Assembly (NCBI RefSeq): GCF_022829445.1
Contig: NZ_JAKSXY010000040.1
Span: 1 to 64,000 of the forward strand
Length of the DNA stretch: 64,000 nt
Direction of reading: 5' to 3'
From: Methylobacterium sp. J-068
GTDB lineage: Bacteria > Pseudomonadota > Alphaproteobacteria > Rhizobiales > Beijerinckiaceae
Position numbers and translations under genes: made by a program. Each line of letters begins with the position of its first letter. Position 1 is the stretch's first letter. Under the pieces are notes generated by a model. The model made no database searches and had not been told where the DNA came from. It saw nothing but the letters and a program-made list of their open reading frames with translations. This document shows positions 56,182 through 64,000 of the stretch, piece by piece.

Positions 56182-57498
56182 ATGAGCGTGCAAGCCGCAA
56201 CCGCGCGGGGCGTCGACGCGCCCGCGCCGGACTTCGTCGAACAGACCTATACGAAGGTGTTCTGGCGGCTCGTGCCGTTCCTGATGCTCTGCTACGTGGT
56301 CGCCTATCTCGACCGCGTGAACGTGGGCTTCGCCAAGCTGCAGATGTCCCAGGAGCTGGGCTTCAGCGAGACGGTCTACGGCCTCGGCGCCGGACTGTTC
56401 TTCATCGGCTACTTCCTGTTCGAGGTGCCCTCCAACGTCATCCTGCACCGGGTCGGCGCGCGCGTCTGGATCGCCCGCATCATGATCACCTGGGGCATCA
56501 TCTCCGCCGGGTTCATGTTCGTGAATTCGGCCACCTCGTTCTACATCATGCGCTTCCTGCTCGGCCTCGCGGAGGCCGGCTTCTATCCGGGCGTGATCCT
56601 CTACACGACGCAGTGGTTCCCGGCGCATCGCCGCGCCCGGGTGATCGCGGTGTTCATGTCGGCGATCCCCGTCTCGGGCATCTTCGGCAACCCGCTCTCG
56701 GGCTGGATCATGGACAGCTTCAACGGCGCGCAGGGGCTGTCGGGCTGGCAGTGGATGTTCCTGATCGAGGCCGTGCCGGCGGTGCTGGTTGGCCTCGCCG
56801 TGTTCTTCTACCTCGACAACCGCCCCTCCGAGGCCAAGTGGCTCGACGCGGCCGAGAAGCAGGTCATCGAGCGCGACATCGCCGCCGACGGCGCCGGCAA
56901 GGAGGCGAGCCCGCATTCCATCGCCACCGTGTTCCGCAACGGCCGGATCTGGTTCATGAGCCTGATCTACTTCGCCTTCGTCACGGGGCAGTACGGCCTC
57001 ACCTTCTGGATGCCCACCATCGTCAAGGCGTCGGGCATCCAGGGCAACCTGAACATCGGCCTCGTCAGCGCGATCCCGTTCCTGTTCGCGGTCTTCGTGA
57101 TGATTCTGCTCGGCCGCAGCGCCGACCGGATGCGCGAGCGCCGCTGGCACCTCATCGTGCCCGCGCTCTGCGGCGCGGTCGGTTTCGTGGTCGCCGCAAG
57201 CACCGGCAGCACGGTGGTGGCCATCGCGGCGCTGGCCGTGGCGGCGGGCGGTGTGCTCACCTGCGCGCCCCTGTTCTGGTCCCTGCCCACCGCCTTCCTC
57301 AGCGGCGCCGGGGCGGCCGCCGGCATCGCGCTGATCAACTCGGTGGGCAACCTCGCGGGCTTCGCCAGCCCCTACGTGATCGGGGCCCTGCGCGATTCCA
57401 CCGGCAGCACCGCCGCCGGCATGTACGCGCTCGCCGTGATGCTGGTGATCGGCGCGGTCTGCGTGTTCGTCACGCCGAAGCACGTGGTCAACCGCTGA
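56182..57498 (+). CDS. MFS transporter (anion:cation symporter type)
   Basis: 438 residues with about 12 membrane helices. The N-terminal YLDRVNVGFAKLQMSQELGF and the loop FFIGYFLFEVPSNVILHRVG match the ACS/GudP-like group that imports sugar acids such as glucarate, galactonate or tetronates. The start is preceded by AGGAGGAAAC. First plus-strand gene of the tetronate operon, beside the LacI operators, so I infer import of threonate/erythronate. Confidence 0.9.
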   Translation: MSVQAATARGVDAPAPDFVEQTYTKVFWRLVPFLMLCYVVAYLDRVNVGFAKLQMSQELGFSETVYGLGAGLFFIGYFLFEVPSNVILHRVGARVWIARIMITWGIISAGFMFVNSATSFYIMRFLLGLAEAGFYPGVILYTTQWFPAHRRARVIAVFMSAIPVSGIFGNPLSGWIMDSFNGAQGLSGWQWMFLIEAVPAVLVGLAVFFYLDNRPSEAKWLDAAEKQVIERDIAADGAGKEASPHSIATVFRNGRIWFMSLIYFAFVTGQYGLTFWMPTIVKASGIQGNLNIGLVSAIPFLFAVFVMILLGRSADRMRERRWHLIVPALCGAVGFVVAASTGSTVVAIAALAVAAGGVLTCAPLFWSLPTAFLSGAGAAAGIALINSVGNLAGFASPYVIGALRDSTGSTAAGMYALAVMLVIGAVCVFVTPKHVVNR

Positions 57499-57566
57499 GC
57501 CGGATGGCCGGCGGACCGCGCGTCCGCCGGCACCCTTTCCCGACAGGATTCCGACAGGTCCCCCCG

Positions 57567-58484
57567 ATGAGCACCCACACCTCGACCCCGCGCGCGGCCG
57601 TGATCGGCCTCGGCTCCATGGGCGCCGGCATGGCCGGTTCCCTCCTCCGGGCCGGTTTCTCGGTAGCCGCCTGCGACGTGAACGCGGAGGCCGTCGCGCG
57701 CTTCGCGGCGAGCGGGGGCCAGGCGGCAACGAGCCCGGCGCGCGCGGCGGAGGGCGCCGACGTGGTGGTCTGCGTCGTCGTCAACGCCGCCCAGACCGAG
57801 GCCGTGCTATTCGGCCCGGACGGGGCCGCCGCGACCATGCGCGCGGGCGCGGTGTTCGTCTCCTCCGCCACCATGGACCCGGCCATCGCCCGGCGCCTCG
57901 CCGCGCGCCTGGAGGAGACCGGCCGGCACTACCTCGACGCGCCGATGAGCGGGGGTGCGGCCCGCGCCGCCACGGGCGAACTCACCTTCCTGGCCTCCGG
58001 CACGAAGGCGGCCTTCGACGCGGCCCGGCCGGCCCTGGAGGCCATGGCGGGCAAGCTCTACGAACTTGGCGACGCCGCCGGGCAGGGCGCCGCCTTCAAG
58101 ATGATCAACCAGCTCCTGGCAGGCGTCCACATCGCCGCCGCCAGCGAGGCGATGAGCTTTGCCGCCAAGCAGGGGCTCGACCTGCGCAAAGTCTACGAGG
58201 TCATCACGGCGTCCGCGGGCAATTCCTGGATGTTCGAGAACCGCATGCCGCACGTGCTCGAGGGCGATTACAGCCCGAAGAGCGCGGTCGACATCTTCGT
58301 CAAGGATCTCGGCATCGTGCAGGACATGGCCCGTGCCGAGAAATACCCCGTGCCGGTCGCCGCCGCCGCCCTGCAGATGTTCCTGATGGCGTCCGGCTCC
58401 GGCATGGGCGGGGACGACGACGCCTCGGTAGCCCGCCTCTACGCCCAGGTGGCCGGCGTCACCTTGCCCTCCGCGAACGTCTGA
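57567..58484 (+). CDS. ltnD: L-threonate dehydrogenase
   Basis: 305 residues of the 3-hydroxyisobutyrate/6-phosphogluconate dehydrogenase family. The Rossmann motif is VIGLGSMGAGMAGSLL; substrate-binding DAPMSGGAARAATGELTFLA and the catalytic Lys in AAFKMINQLLAGVHIA follow. It oxidises L-threonate (or D-threonate) to 2-oxo-tetronate, a first step of the pathway. The gene context with otnK/otnI/denD supports this over other hydroxyacids. Confidence 0.85.
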   Translation: MSTHTSTPRAAVIGLGSMGAGMAGSLLRAGFSVAACDVNAEAVARFAASGGQAATSPARAAEGADVVVCVVVNAAQTEAVLFGPDGAAATMRAGAVFVSSATMDPAIARRLAARLEETGRHYLDAPMSGGAARAATGELTFLASGTKAAFDAARPALEAMAGKLYELGDAAGQGAAFKMINQLLAGVHIAAASEAMSFAAKQGLDLRKVYEVITASAGNSWMFENRMPHVLEGDYSPKSAVDIFVKDLGIVQDMARAEKYPVPVAAAALQMFLMASGSGMGGDDDASVARLYAQVAGVTLPSANV

Positions 58485-58498
58485 AGGGAGACGAGCCC

Positions 58499-59296
58499 AT
58501 GCCGCGCTTTGCCGCCAACCTCACCCTGATGTTCACGGAACGCCCCTTCCTCGACCGCTTCGCGGCCGCGGCGGAGGCCGGCTTCACCGCGGTCGAGTTC
58601 CTGTTCCCCTACGAGCATCCGGCGGAGGCCATCGCCGAGCGCCTGGAGCGGCACGGCCTGACCCAGGCCCTGTTCAACCTGCCGCCGGGCGACTGGGCGG
58701 CCGGCGACCGCGGCCTCGCGGCCCTGCCCGCGCGCTTCGAAGAAGTGCAGGCCGGCGTCGAGACCGGCCTCGCCTACGCCAAGGCCACCGGCGTGGCCCG
58801 GCTCCACCTCATGGCCGGCATGGCGGACGCGAACGACCCGGAGGCGCAGGCCGCCTATCGCCGCGCCGTCGCCTGGGCGGCCGAGCGCGTGGGCCGCGCG
58901 GGGCTCGACCTCGTGCTGGAGCCGATCAACGCCCGCAACATGCCGGGCTATTTCCTCGCCGACTTCGACGCGGCGGCGCGCCTGATCCGGGAATTGGCCC
59001 TGCCGAACCTGAAGCTCCAGTTCGACCTCTACCATGCCCAAATCCTGCACGGGGACGTGACCACGCGCCTGCGGGCGCTGATGCCGATGGTCGGGCACGT
59101 CCAGACCGCGAGCGTGCCCGCGCGGCACGAGCCCGGCACCGGCGAGATGAACGACGCCTTCCTCTTCGCCGAACTCGACCGCCTCGGCTACCGGGGCTTC
59201 GTCGGCTGCGAGTACAACCCGGCCGCCGGCACGGAGGCGGGCTTGAGCTGGTTCGAACCCTATCGCGCATCCCAGGTGCGGGAGACCACGCGATGA
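58499..59296 (+). CDS. otnI: 2-oxo-tetronate isomerase
   Basis: 265 residues, Hyi-like TIM barrel (hydroxypyruvate isomerase fold). FAANLTLMFTERPFLDRFAA, LEPINARNMPGYFLADFDA and QFDLYHAQILHGDVTTRL are typical, with metal-binding Glu and Asp in LEPIN and FDLYH. It interconverts 2-oxo- and 3-oxo-tetronate. It begins 14 bases after ltnD and its stop overlaps otnK. Confidence 0.88.
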   Translation: MPRFAANLTLMFTERPFLDRFAAAAEAGFTAVEFLFPYEHPAEAIAERLERHGLTQALFNLPPGDWAAGDRGLAALPARFEEVQAGVETGLAYAKATGVARLHLMAGMADANDPEAQAAYRRAVAWAAERVGRAGLDLVLEPINARNMPGYFLADFDAAARLIRELALPNLKLQFDLYHAQILHGDVTTRLRALMPMVGHVQTASVPARHEPGTGEMNDAFLFAELDRLGYRGFVGCEYNPAAGTEAGLSWFEPYRASQVRETTR

Positions 59297-60567
59297 GCCT
59301 CGCCCTCGGATCGGTGGCCGACGATTATACCGGCGCCTCGGACCTCGCCAACACGCTCACCCGGGCGGGCCTGCGCACGGTGCAGACCATCGGCATCCCG
59401 GCCGACGACCTCGCCCTCACCGACGTCGATGCCGTGGTGGTGGCCCTGAAGAGCCGCTCGATTCCGGCCGCCGAGGCCGTTGAGCGCTCGCGCGCGGCCG
59501 ATGCCTGGCTGCGCCGGCAGGGCGCCGCCCACGTGCTGTTCAAGATCTGCTCGACCTTCGACTCGACGGACCGGGGCAATATCGGCCCCGTCCTGGACGC
59601 CCTGCGCGGCGACGCCGGCGAGGCCATCGCCCTCGTCACCCCCGCCTTTCCGGAGACCGGCCGCACGGTCTACCAGGGCAACCTCTTCGTCGGCGCGCTG
59701 CCCCTCGACGAGAGCCCGCTGAAGGACCATCCCCTCAACCCGATGCGGGACGCCAACCTCGTGCGGGTGCTCGCCCGCCAGAGCGCGGCGGGCGTCGGGC
59801 TCGTGGATTTCGCGACGGTGACGCGGGGGCCGGAGGCCGTCGCGGCCCGGCTCGCGGCGCTCGCCGCCGAGGGCGCGGGCGCGGGCGTCGCGGATGCCAT
59901 CGCGGAGGCCGACCTCGAGACCCTCGGGGCGGCCGCGCTCCGTCATCGCGTCTCCGTCGGCGCCTCGGGCCTCGGCCTCGGCCTCGCCCGCGCCCTGGTG
60001 GCGGCCGGGCGGGCCGGCGCGCCGGACGACGCATCGGATCTCGGCGCGCCGGTGGGCGGCCTCGCCGCCTGCCTCGCCGGCAGCTGCTCGCAGGCGACGC
60101 TCGGCCAGATCGCGGCGGCGCAAGCCCTGATGCCTGTGCGGCGGCTCGACCCCGAGCGCGTGCTCGACGGCGAGGCCGAGATCGAGGACGCCCTCGCCTG
60201 GGCCGGGCAGCACATCGGCGCCGGCCCCGTCCTCATCGCCAGCAGCGCGGAGCCCGAGACCGTGCGGGCGCTCCAGGCGCGCCACGGCGGCGACCGGGTC
60301 GGCCACGCCCTCGAGGGTGCGCTCGCCCGCATCGCGGAGGGCCTGGTGTCACGCGGCGTGCGCCGCCTCGTGGTCGCGGGCGGCGAGACCTCCGGCGCGG
60401 TGGTCGACCGGCTCGGGCTGAAGGCCTTCCGCCTCGGCCCCGAGATCGCGGCCGGCGTGCCGGTCCTGCGCACCCTGGGGCAGGGCGAGGCGATGCTGCT
60501 CGCCCTCAAGTCCGGCAATTTCGGCGGCCGCGACTTCTTCCCCCGCGCCCTCGACCTGATGCGCTGA
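59293..60567 (+). CDS. otnK: 3-oxo-tetronate kinase (DUF1537 family)
   Basis: 424 residues. The N-terminal DUF1537 signature ALGSVADDYTGASDLANTLT and FKICSTFDSTDRGNIGPVL, plus the C-terminal GGETSGAVVDRLGLKAFRLG, are those of the four-carbon acid-sugar kinases. It phosphorylates 3-oxo-tetronate for OtnC. The ATG overlaps otnI by 4 bases. Confidence 0.92.
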   Translation: MSLALGSVADDYTGASDLANTLTRAGLRTVQTIGIPADDLALTDVDAVVVALKSRSIPAAEAVERSRAADAWLRRQGAAHVLFKICSTFDSTDRGNIGPVLDALRGDAGEAIALVTPAFPETGRTVYQGNLFVGALPLDESPLKDHPLNPMRDANLVRVLARQSAAGVGLVDFATVTRGPEAVAARLAALAAEGAGAGVADAIAEADLETLGAAALRHRVSVGASGLGLGLARALVAAGRAGAPDDASDLGAPVGGLAACLAGSCSQATLGQIAAAQALMPVRRLDPERVLDGEAEIEDALAWAGQHIGAGPVLIASSAEPETVRALQARHGGDRVGHALEGALARIAEGLVSRGVRRLVVAGGETSGAVVDRLGLKAFRLGPEIAAGVPVLRTLGQGEAMLLALKSGNFGGRDFFPRALDLMR

Positions 60568-60599
60568 GCCTCTTTCGACCCTCCGGGAAAGGACGACCC

Positions 60600-61559
60600 A
60601 TGCACGCTCTGATCCTCGGCGCCGCCGGCATGATCGGCCGGCGCCTCGCCGACGCCCTCACCGCTTCGGGCGACGCCCGCGCCCTCACCCTGGTGGACGT
60701 GGTCGAACCCGCCACCCCGGCGGGCTTCACCGGCTCCCTCGTCACCGCGAGCGCCGACCTCTCGGTCCCCGGCGCGGCCGAGGCCGCGCTCATCGGCCGG
60801 CCGGACGTGATCTTCCACCTCGCCGCCATCGTCTCGGGCGAGGCGGAGGCCGACCTGGAGAAAGGCTACCGGGTCAACCTCGACGCCACGCGGCTGCTCT
60901 TCGACGCGATCCGGCAAGCCCACGTCGCGGAGGGCTACCGGCCCCGCGTCGTCTTCACCTCGTCGCTGGCCGTGTTCGGGCCGCCGCTGCCCGGAATCAT
61001 CCCCGACGACATGATCCTGACGCCGGCCACCTCCTACGGCACGCAGAAGGCCATGGGCGAGTTGCTGCTCGCCGACTACACGCGGCGCGGCTTCCTCGAC
61101 GGCATCGGCCTGCGGCTGCCCACCATCTGCGTGCGGCCGGGCAAGCCGAACAAGGCGGCCTCGGGCTTCTTCTCCGGCATCATCCGCGAGCCTCTCAGCG
61201 GTCAGGAGGCGATCCTGCCGGTGCCCGACACCGTGCGCCACTGGTTCGCCAGCCCGCTTTCGGCCACGGAGTACCTCCTGCACGCCGCCCGCATCGACCT
61301 CGCGCCCCTGGGCTTGCGCCGCAACCTCACCATGCCGGGCCTGTCGGCGACGGTGGCCGACGAGATCGAGGCCCTGCGCCGGGTCGCCGGCGACGGGGCC
61401 GTGGCGCTGATCCGGCGCGAGCCGGACCCCGCGATCCAGGCCATCGTGGAGACCTGGCCGGAGGCGTTCGACACGCGGCGCGCCCTCGAACTGGGCTTCA
61501 AGGGCGACGCCAGCTTCGACGCGCTGGTGGAACTGCACATCGCCGAGACGCGAGCTTGA
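60600..61559 (+). CDS. denD: D-erythronate dehydrogenase
   Basis: 319 residues of the extended short-chain dehydrogenase group: LILGAAGMIGRRLADAL, then VVFTSSLAVFGPPLPG and YGTQKAMGELLLAD (Tyr and Lys). IRREPDPAIQAIVETWPEAF near the end fits DenD. It feeds D-erythronate to 2-oxo-tetronate, giving the cluster a second entry beside LtnD. The start is 32 bases after otnK. Confidence 0.88.
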   Translation: MHALILGAAGMIGRRLADALTASGDARALTLVDVVEPATPAGFTGSLVTASADLSVPGAAEAALIGRPDVIFHLAAIVSGEAEADLEKGYRVNLDATRLLFDAIRQAHVAEGYRPRVVFTSSLAVFGPPLPGIIPDDMILTPATSYGTQKAMGELLLADYTRRGFLDGIGLRLPTICVRPGKPNKAASGFFSGIIREPLSGQEAILPVPDTVRHWFASPLSATEYLLHAARIDLAPLGLRRNLTMPGLSATVADEIEALRRVAGDGAVALIRREPDPAIQAIVETWPEAFDTRRALELGFKGDASFDALVELHIAETRA

Positions 61560-61596
61560 GCCGACCGGAGCGGGCGCGCCTCGCGAAGGTGGGCCT

Positions 61597-62601
61597 TCAC
61601 CCCCGCACCCGGCCCTCGATCGGGTAGGCCGGGTCGTTGTAGCCCGGCGTCGAGGGGTGGCCGGTGACGATGTGGGCGTCGACGAGCGCCTCGTCCTCGG
61701 GCGTGAAATCGTAGCCGAGCGCGCCGAGATACTCGTCCCACTGCGCCTCCGTGCGCGGCCCGGCGATGACCGAGGTGATCAGCCGGTTGGCCAGCACCCA
61801 GTTCACCGCGAACTGGCCCGCCGTGAGGCCGCGCGCGGCGGCGTGGGCCTGGAAGGTGCGGGCGATCCTCAGGGATTCCGGGCGCCACTCCGTCTGCATC
61901 ATGCGGGTGTCCTGGCGGCCCGCGCGGGTGCCCTCGGGGGCGGGGGCGTCGGGATCGTACTTGGCCGTGAGGACGCCGCGGGCGAGGGGCGAGTAGGGCA
62001 CCACGCCGAGGCCGTAATGGCCGCAGGCCGGCAGGTGCTCGGTCTCGGGCATGCGGTTCAGGGCGTTGTAGTAGGGCTGGCTCACCACCGGCCGGTCGAT
62101 GCCGAGATCGTCGCAGAGCCGGCAGATCTCGGCCACGCGCCAGGCGCGGTAGTTCGAGACGCCGAAGTAGCGGATCTTGCCCTGGCGCACGAGCAGCGCG
62201 ATGGCGCCGATGGTCTCGGCCAACGGCGTGGTGTGGTCCTCCTTGTGGAGGTAGTAGATGTCGATGACGTCGGTGCCGAGCCGCCGGAGGCTGGCCTCGG
62301 CGGCGCGCAGCACGTGGGCGCGCGACAGGCCCCGGTCGTTGGGACCCTGGCCCATCGGGTTGGCGACCTTGGTGGCGAGCACCCAGGCCTCGCGGTCGCC
62401 CCGGATCGCCCGGCCCACCACCTCCTCGGAGCGGCCCTCGTTGTAGACGTCGGCGGTGTCGAGGAAGTTGATCCCGGCCCCGCGCGCGCTGTCGATGATG
62501 CGGCCGGCGGTGGCCTCGTCGGTGGGGCCGCCGAACATCATCGTGCCGAGGCAGAGCGGGGAGACCTTGAGGCCGGAGCGGCCGAGACTGCGGTACTGCA
62601 T
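61597..62601 (-). CDS. Aldo/keto reductase
   Basis: 334 residues, (beta/alpha)8 barrel. The catalytic tetrad is visible: Asp and Tyr in DTADVYNEGRSEEV, Lys in LATKVANPMG, His in YYLHKEDHTTPLAET. VSPLCLGTMMFGGPTDEATA at the start and GVVPYSPLARGVLTAKYDPD fit the AKR11/12-like bacterial group. Convergent with denD, 37 bases after it. Substrate unknown; reduction of a sugar-like aldehyde is possible. Confidence 0.88.
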   Translation of the reverse strand: MQYRSLGRSGLKVSPLCLGTMMFGGPTDEATAGRIIDSARGAGINFLDTADVYNEGRSEEVVGRAIRGDREAWVLATKVANPMGQGPNDRGLSRAHVLRAAEASLRRLGTDVIDIYYLHKEDHTTPLAETIGAIALLVRQGKIRYFGVSNYRAWRVAEICRLCDDLGIDRPVVSQPYYNALNRMPETEHLPACGHYGLGVVPYSPLARGVLTAKYDPDAPAPEGTRAGRQDTRMMQTEWRPESLRIARTFQAHAAARGLTAGQFAVNWVLANRLITSVIAGPRTEAQWDEYLGALGYDFTPEDEALVDAHIVTGHPSTPGYNDPAYPIEGRVRG

Positions 62602-62627
62602 CGGGCGTGCTTCTCCATCCGGGGCGC

Positions 62628-63548
62628 TCAGGCCCCACGTATCCATTGCACCAGACCGGAGGCACTCCGAAAGTCCTCCAGGGCATGAACCGCCGCGTCG
62701 GGCAGGGCGGCGCGCGCCATGGTGGCCAGCGCGTGGCCGGGGCCGAGTTCTAGCACGCGGGTGGCGCCGAACTCACCGACGCCCTCCAGGCAGGCCGCCC
62801 AGTCGAGGGTCCGCGAGACCTGCGCGGCGAGCTTGGCGAGACCGGCCTCCGGGCGGAACACCGCCGCCCCGTCGAGGCCACTGAGGAGGCGCGGGGCCGG
62901 GCGCGGCGGGGGCGTCAGGGGCGCCTCGGCCAGCCGCTCGGCGAACCGGGCCGAGGCTTCCGACAGCAGCGGCGTGTGCGAAGGGATGTGGACGGGCAGG
63001 CGTAACGCCCGCGCGGCGCCCGCCGCGAGCGCCGCCGCGCAGAGGGCGTCGAGGGCCTCGACCCGGCCGCCGACCACCACGCTGTCGGCGGCGTTGCGGA
63101 TCGCCGGCTGGCACGCATGCTCCCCCGCCAGGGCGAAGAGGCGCCCGGCGGGCAGGCCGCGCAGGCCCGCGAGGCCGTAGCCGGGGCCGGCCGCCGCATC
63201 CATCGCCTCGGCGCGGGTGGCGGCGAGGCCTAGCACGGTCTCGGGCGCGAACAGGCCGGCGCAGCCGAAGGCCGCGAGATCGCCGATGCTGTAGCCGACC
63301 ACCACGCAGCGCGCCGGGTTCGCCGCCCGCACCAGCGTCCAGGCACTGAGCCCGGCGACGCAGCACAGGATCTGCCCGGTGCGGTTGGCGTGCAGGTCCG
63401 CGCCCGAGCGCACGAAGTCGCGCGGGTCATGGCCGAGCAGCGGAGCCGCCGCCGCGAAGACGCCTTCCGCCTCCGGACGATCGGCGGTGAGGGCGAACAT
63501 GCCGGGGTGCTGCCCCCCCTGGCCCGAGAGCAGGATCGCCAGGGTCAC
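62628..63548 (-). CDS. mdcH: Malonate decarboxylase malonyl transferase subunit MdcH
   Basis: 306 residues of the malonyl-CoA:ACP transacylase family. LLSGQGGQHPGMFALTADRP matches the N terminus, the nucleophile is Ser in VVGYSIGDLAAFGCAG, and HIPSHTPLLSEASARF holds the catalytic His. MdcH charges the decarboxylase acyl carrier with malonyl groups. I use the GTG at 63546-63548 because a GGAG ribosome binding site lies upstream; an ATG at 63581 is the alternative. It follows mdcB, so this is the end of the mdc operon. Confidence 0.9.
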   Translation of the reverse strand: MTLAILLSGQGGQHPGMFALTADRPEAEGVFAAAAPLLGHDPRDFVRSGADLHANRTGQILCCVAGLSAWTLVRAANPARCVVVGYSIGDLAAFGCAGLFAPETVLGLAATRAEAMDAAAGPGYGLAGLRGLPAGRLFALAGEHACQPAIRNAADSVVVGGRVEALDALCAAALAAGAARALRLPVHIPSHTPLLSEASARFAERLAEAPLTPPPRPAPRLLSGLDGAAVFRPEAGLAKLAAQVSRTLDWAACLEGVGEFGATRVLELGPGHALATMARAALPDAAVHALEDFRSASGLVQWIRGA

Positions 63549-63561
63549 GCGACGCTCCGGG

Positions 63562-64000
63562 TCATGGAGACTCCCACGCATCGACGAACAGCGTCATGGC
63601 GAGGAGGTCGGCCGCCCCGCCGGGGCTGAGGCGCCGGGCGACGAAGGCCCGGTGCAGGTCCTCCGCGCGCGCGAACCAGTCGTCCCGGGCGATCCCGCCC
63701 CGGCTCAGGAAATCCGCCGCCGCGCGCCGCGCGAAGGCGAACCCCTCCGGGCCGCCGCGATGCAGCAGGTTGGTGTCCTCCAGAGAGGCGATCAGGGCGA
63801 GACAGGCCTCGACCCGCGCGGCCTCGGGCGCCTCGGGGCGCAGGGCGCGGGCCCGGCGCAGGGCGGGCAGGCCGGTGCCGTAGAGGGTCGGAAACCCGGC
63901 CGCCGCCTCGGCCGGCGCGCCGCCGATCCCGTGGCGCCGCCGCGCCCGCGCGCCCGGCGCGTGCAGGAGTTCGGGACCGTCGAGGATGCCGTCCGCGTGG
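63562..64000 (-). CDS. mdcB: Triphosphoribosyl-dephospho-CoA synthase MdcB, C-terminal part
   Basis: Open to the window edge and ending at a TGA whose complement is at 63562-63564. Readable pieces are LYGTGLPALRRARALRPE, LIASLEDTNLLHRGGPEGFA and SPGGAADLLAMTLFVDAWE, the hallmark of CitG/MdcB proteins. The enzyme makes the precursor of the decarboxylase prosthetic group. Its stop is 14 bases before the mdcH start; the N terminus is outside the window. Confidence 0.88.
   Translation of the reverse strand, partial: HADGILDGPELLHAPGARARRRHGIGGAPAEAAAGFPTLYGTGLPALRRARALRPEAPEAARVEACLALIASLEDTNLLHRGGPEGFAFARRAAADFLSRGGIARDDWFARAEDLHRAFVARRLSPGGAADLLAMTLFVDAWESP

Overview
The window is GC-rich (well over 65% by eye), has tightly packed genes and carries an alphaproteobacterial gene set: molybdenum xanthine dehydrogenase with XdhC, a fused urease gamma/beta subunit, several TonB receptors, soluble multi-PAS hybrid kinase and a malonate decarboxylase edge. 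I infer a free-living or plant-associated Hyphomicrobiales bacterium, most likely Methylobacteriaceae. This rests on overall gene content and protein style, not on a database match.

Layout. 1-140: edge of an IS5-type insertion sequence. 141-4342: a short gene-poor stretch, a small membrane protein, an acyl-CoA dehydrogenase homologue coupled to a NodS-like methyltransferase, then a cytochrome b / sulfite-oxidase-fold molybdoenzyme pair. 4457-6634: a TonB siderophore receptor. 7014-22702: nitrogen salvage from purines, namely urease (ureAB-C-E-F-G, no ureD in the window), allantoinase puuE, a flavin reductase, an alpha/beta hydrolase, xanthine dehydrogenase xdhABC and a guanine/8-oxoguanine deaminase. 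22953-26431: dTDP-L-rhamnose synthesis (rfbCBDA). 26664-29707: a convergent five-gene operon (nucleotidyltransferase, GDPD-type phosphodiesterase, HAD phosphatase, degenerate nucleotidyltransferase, cupin) with a 4-base overlap at every junction; I infer an undescribed surface-glycan precursor pathway. 30255-32357: a second cytochrome b / molybdoenzyme pair preceded by a small secreted protein with a Met/Lys/Arg tail, reminiscent of the Azospira MrpX-YedYZ methionine-oxidation system.

32653-39929: a five-PAS hybrid histidine kinase, a sugar-acid dehydratase of the IlvD/Edd family, a class A beta-lactamase and small hypothetical genes. 39874-44000: a TonB receptor and PepSY membrane protein behind a cobalamin riboswitch, suggesting regulated corrinoid uptake. 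44498-47755: a two-catalytic-domain glycosyltransferase of 1085 residues with an AT-rich 5' end. 47821-47932: REP-like element and a perfect 19-bp inverted repeat. 48058-51497: a third TonB receptor with small exported proteins. 51598-54168: small membrane proteins and a UvdE-type repair endonuclease. 54272-61559: an apparently complete tetronate (threonate/erythronate) catabolic cluster (otnC, LacI regulator, MFS transporter, ltnD, otnI, otnK, denD) with palindromic operators in the divergent promoter region. 61597-64000: an aldo/keto reductase and the distal malonate decarboxylase genes mdcH and mdcB (cut by the window edge).

How they work together: purine bases are deaminated and oxidised by GuaD and Xdh; PuuE acts at allantoin, and urease releases ammonia from urea. 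Uricase and the steps between urate and allantoin are not in the window. The rhamnose genes, the five-gene operon and the large glycosyltransferase point to an envelope polysaccharide. Three TonB receptors serve uptake of iron chelates, corrinoid and an unknown ligand.
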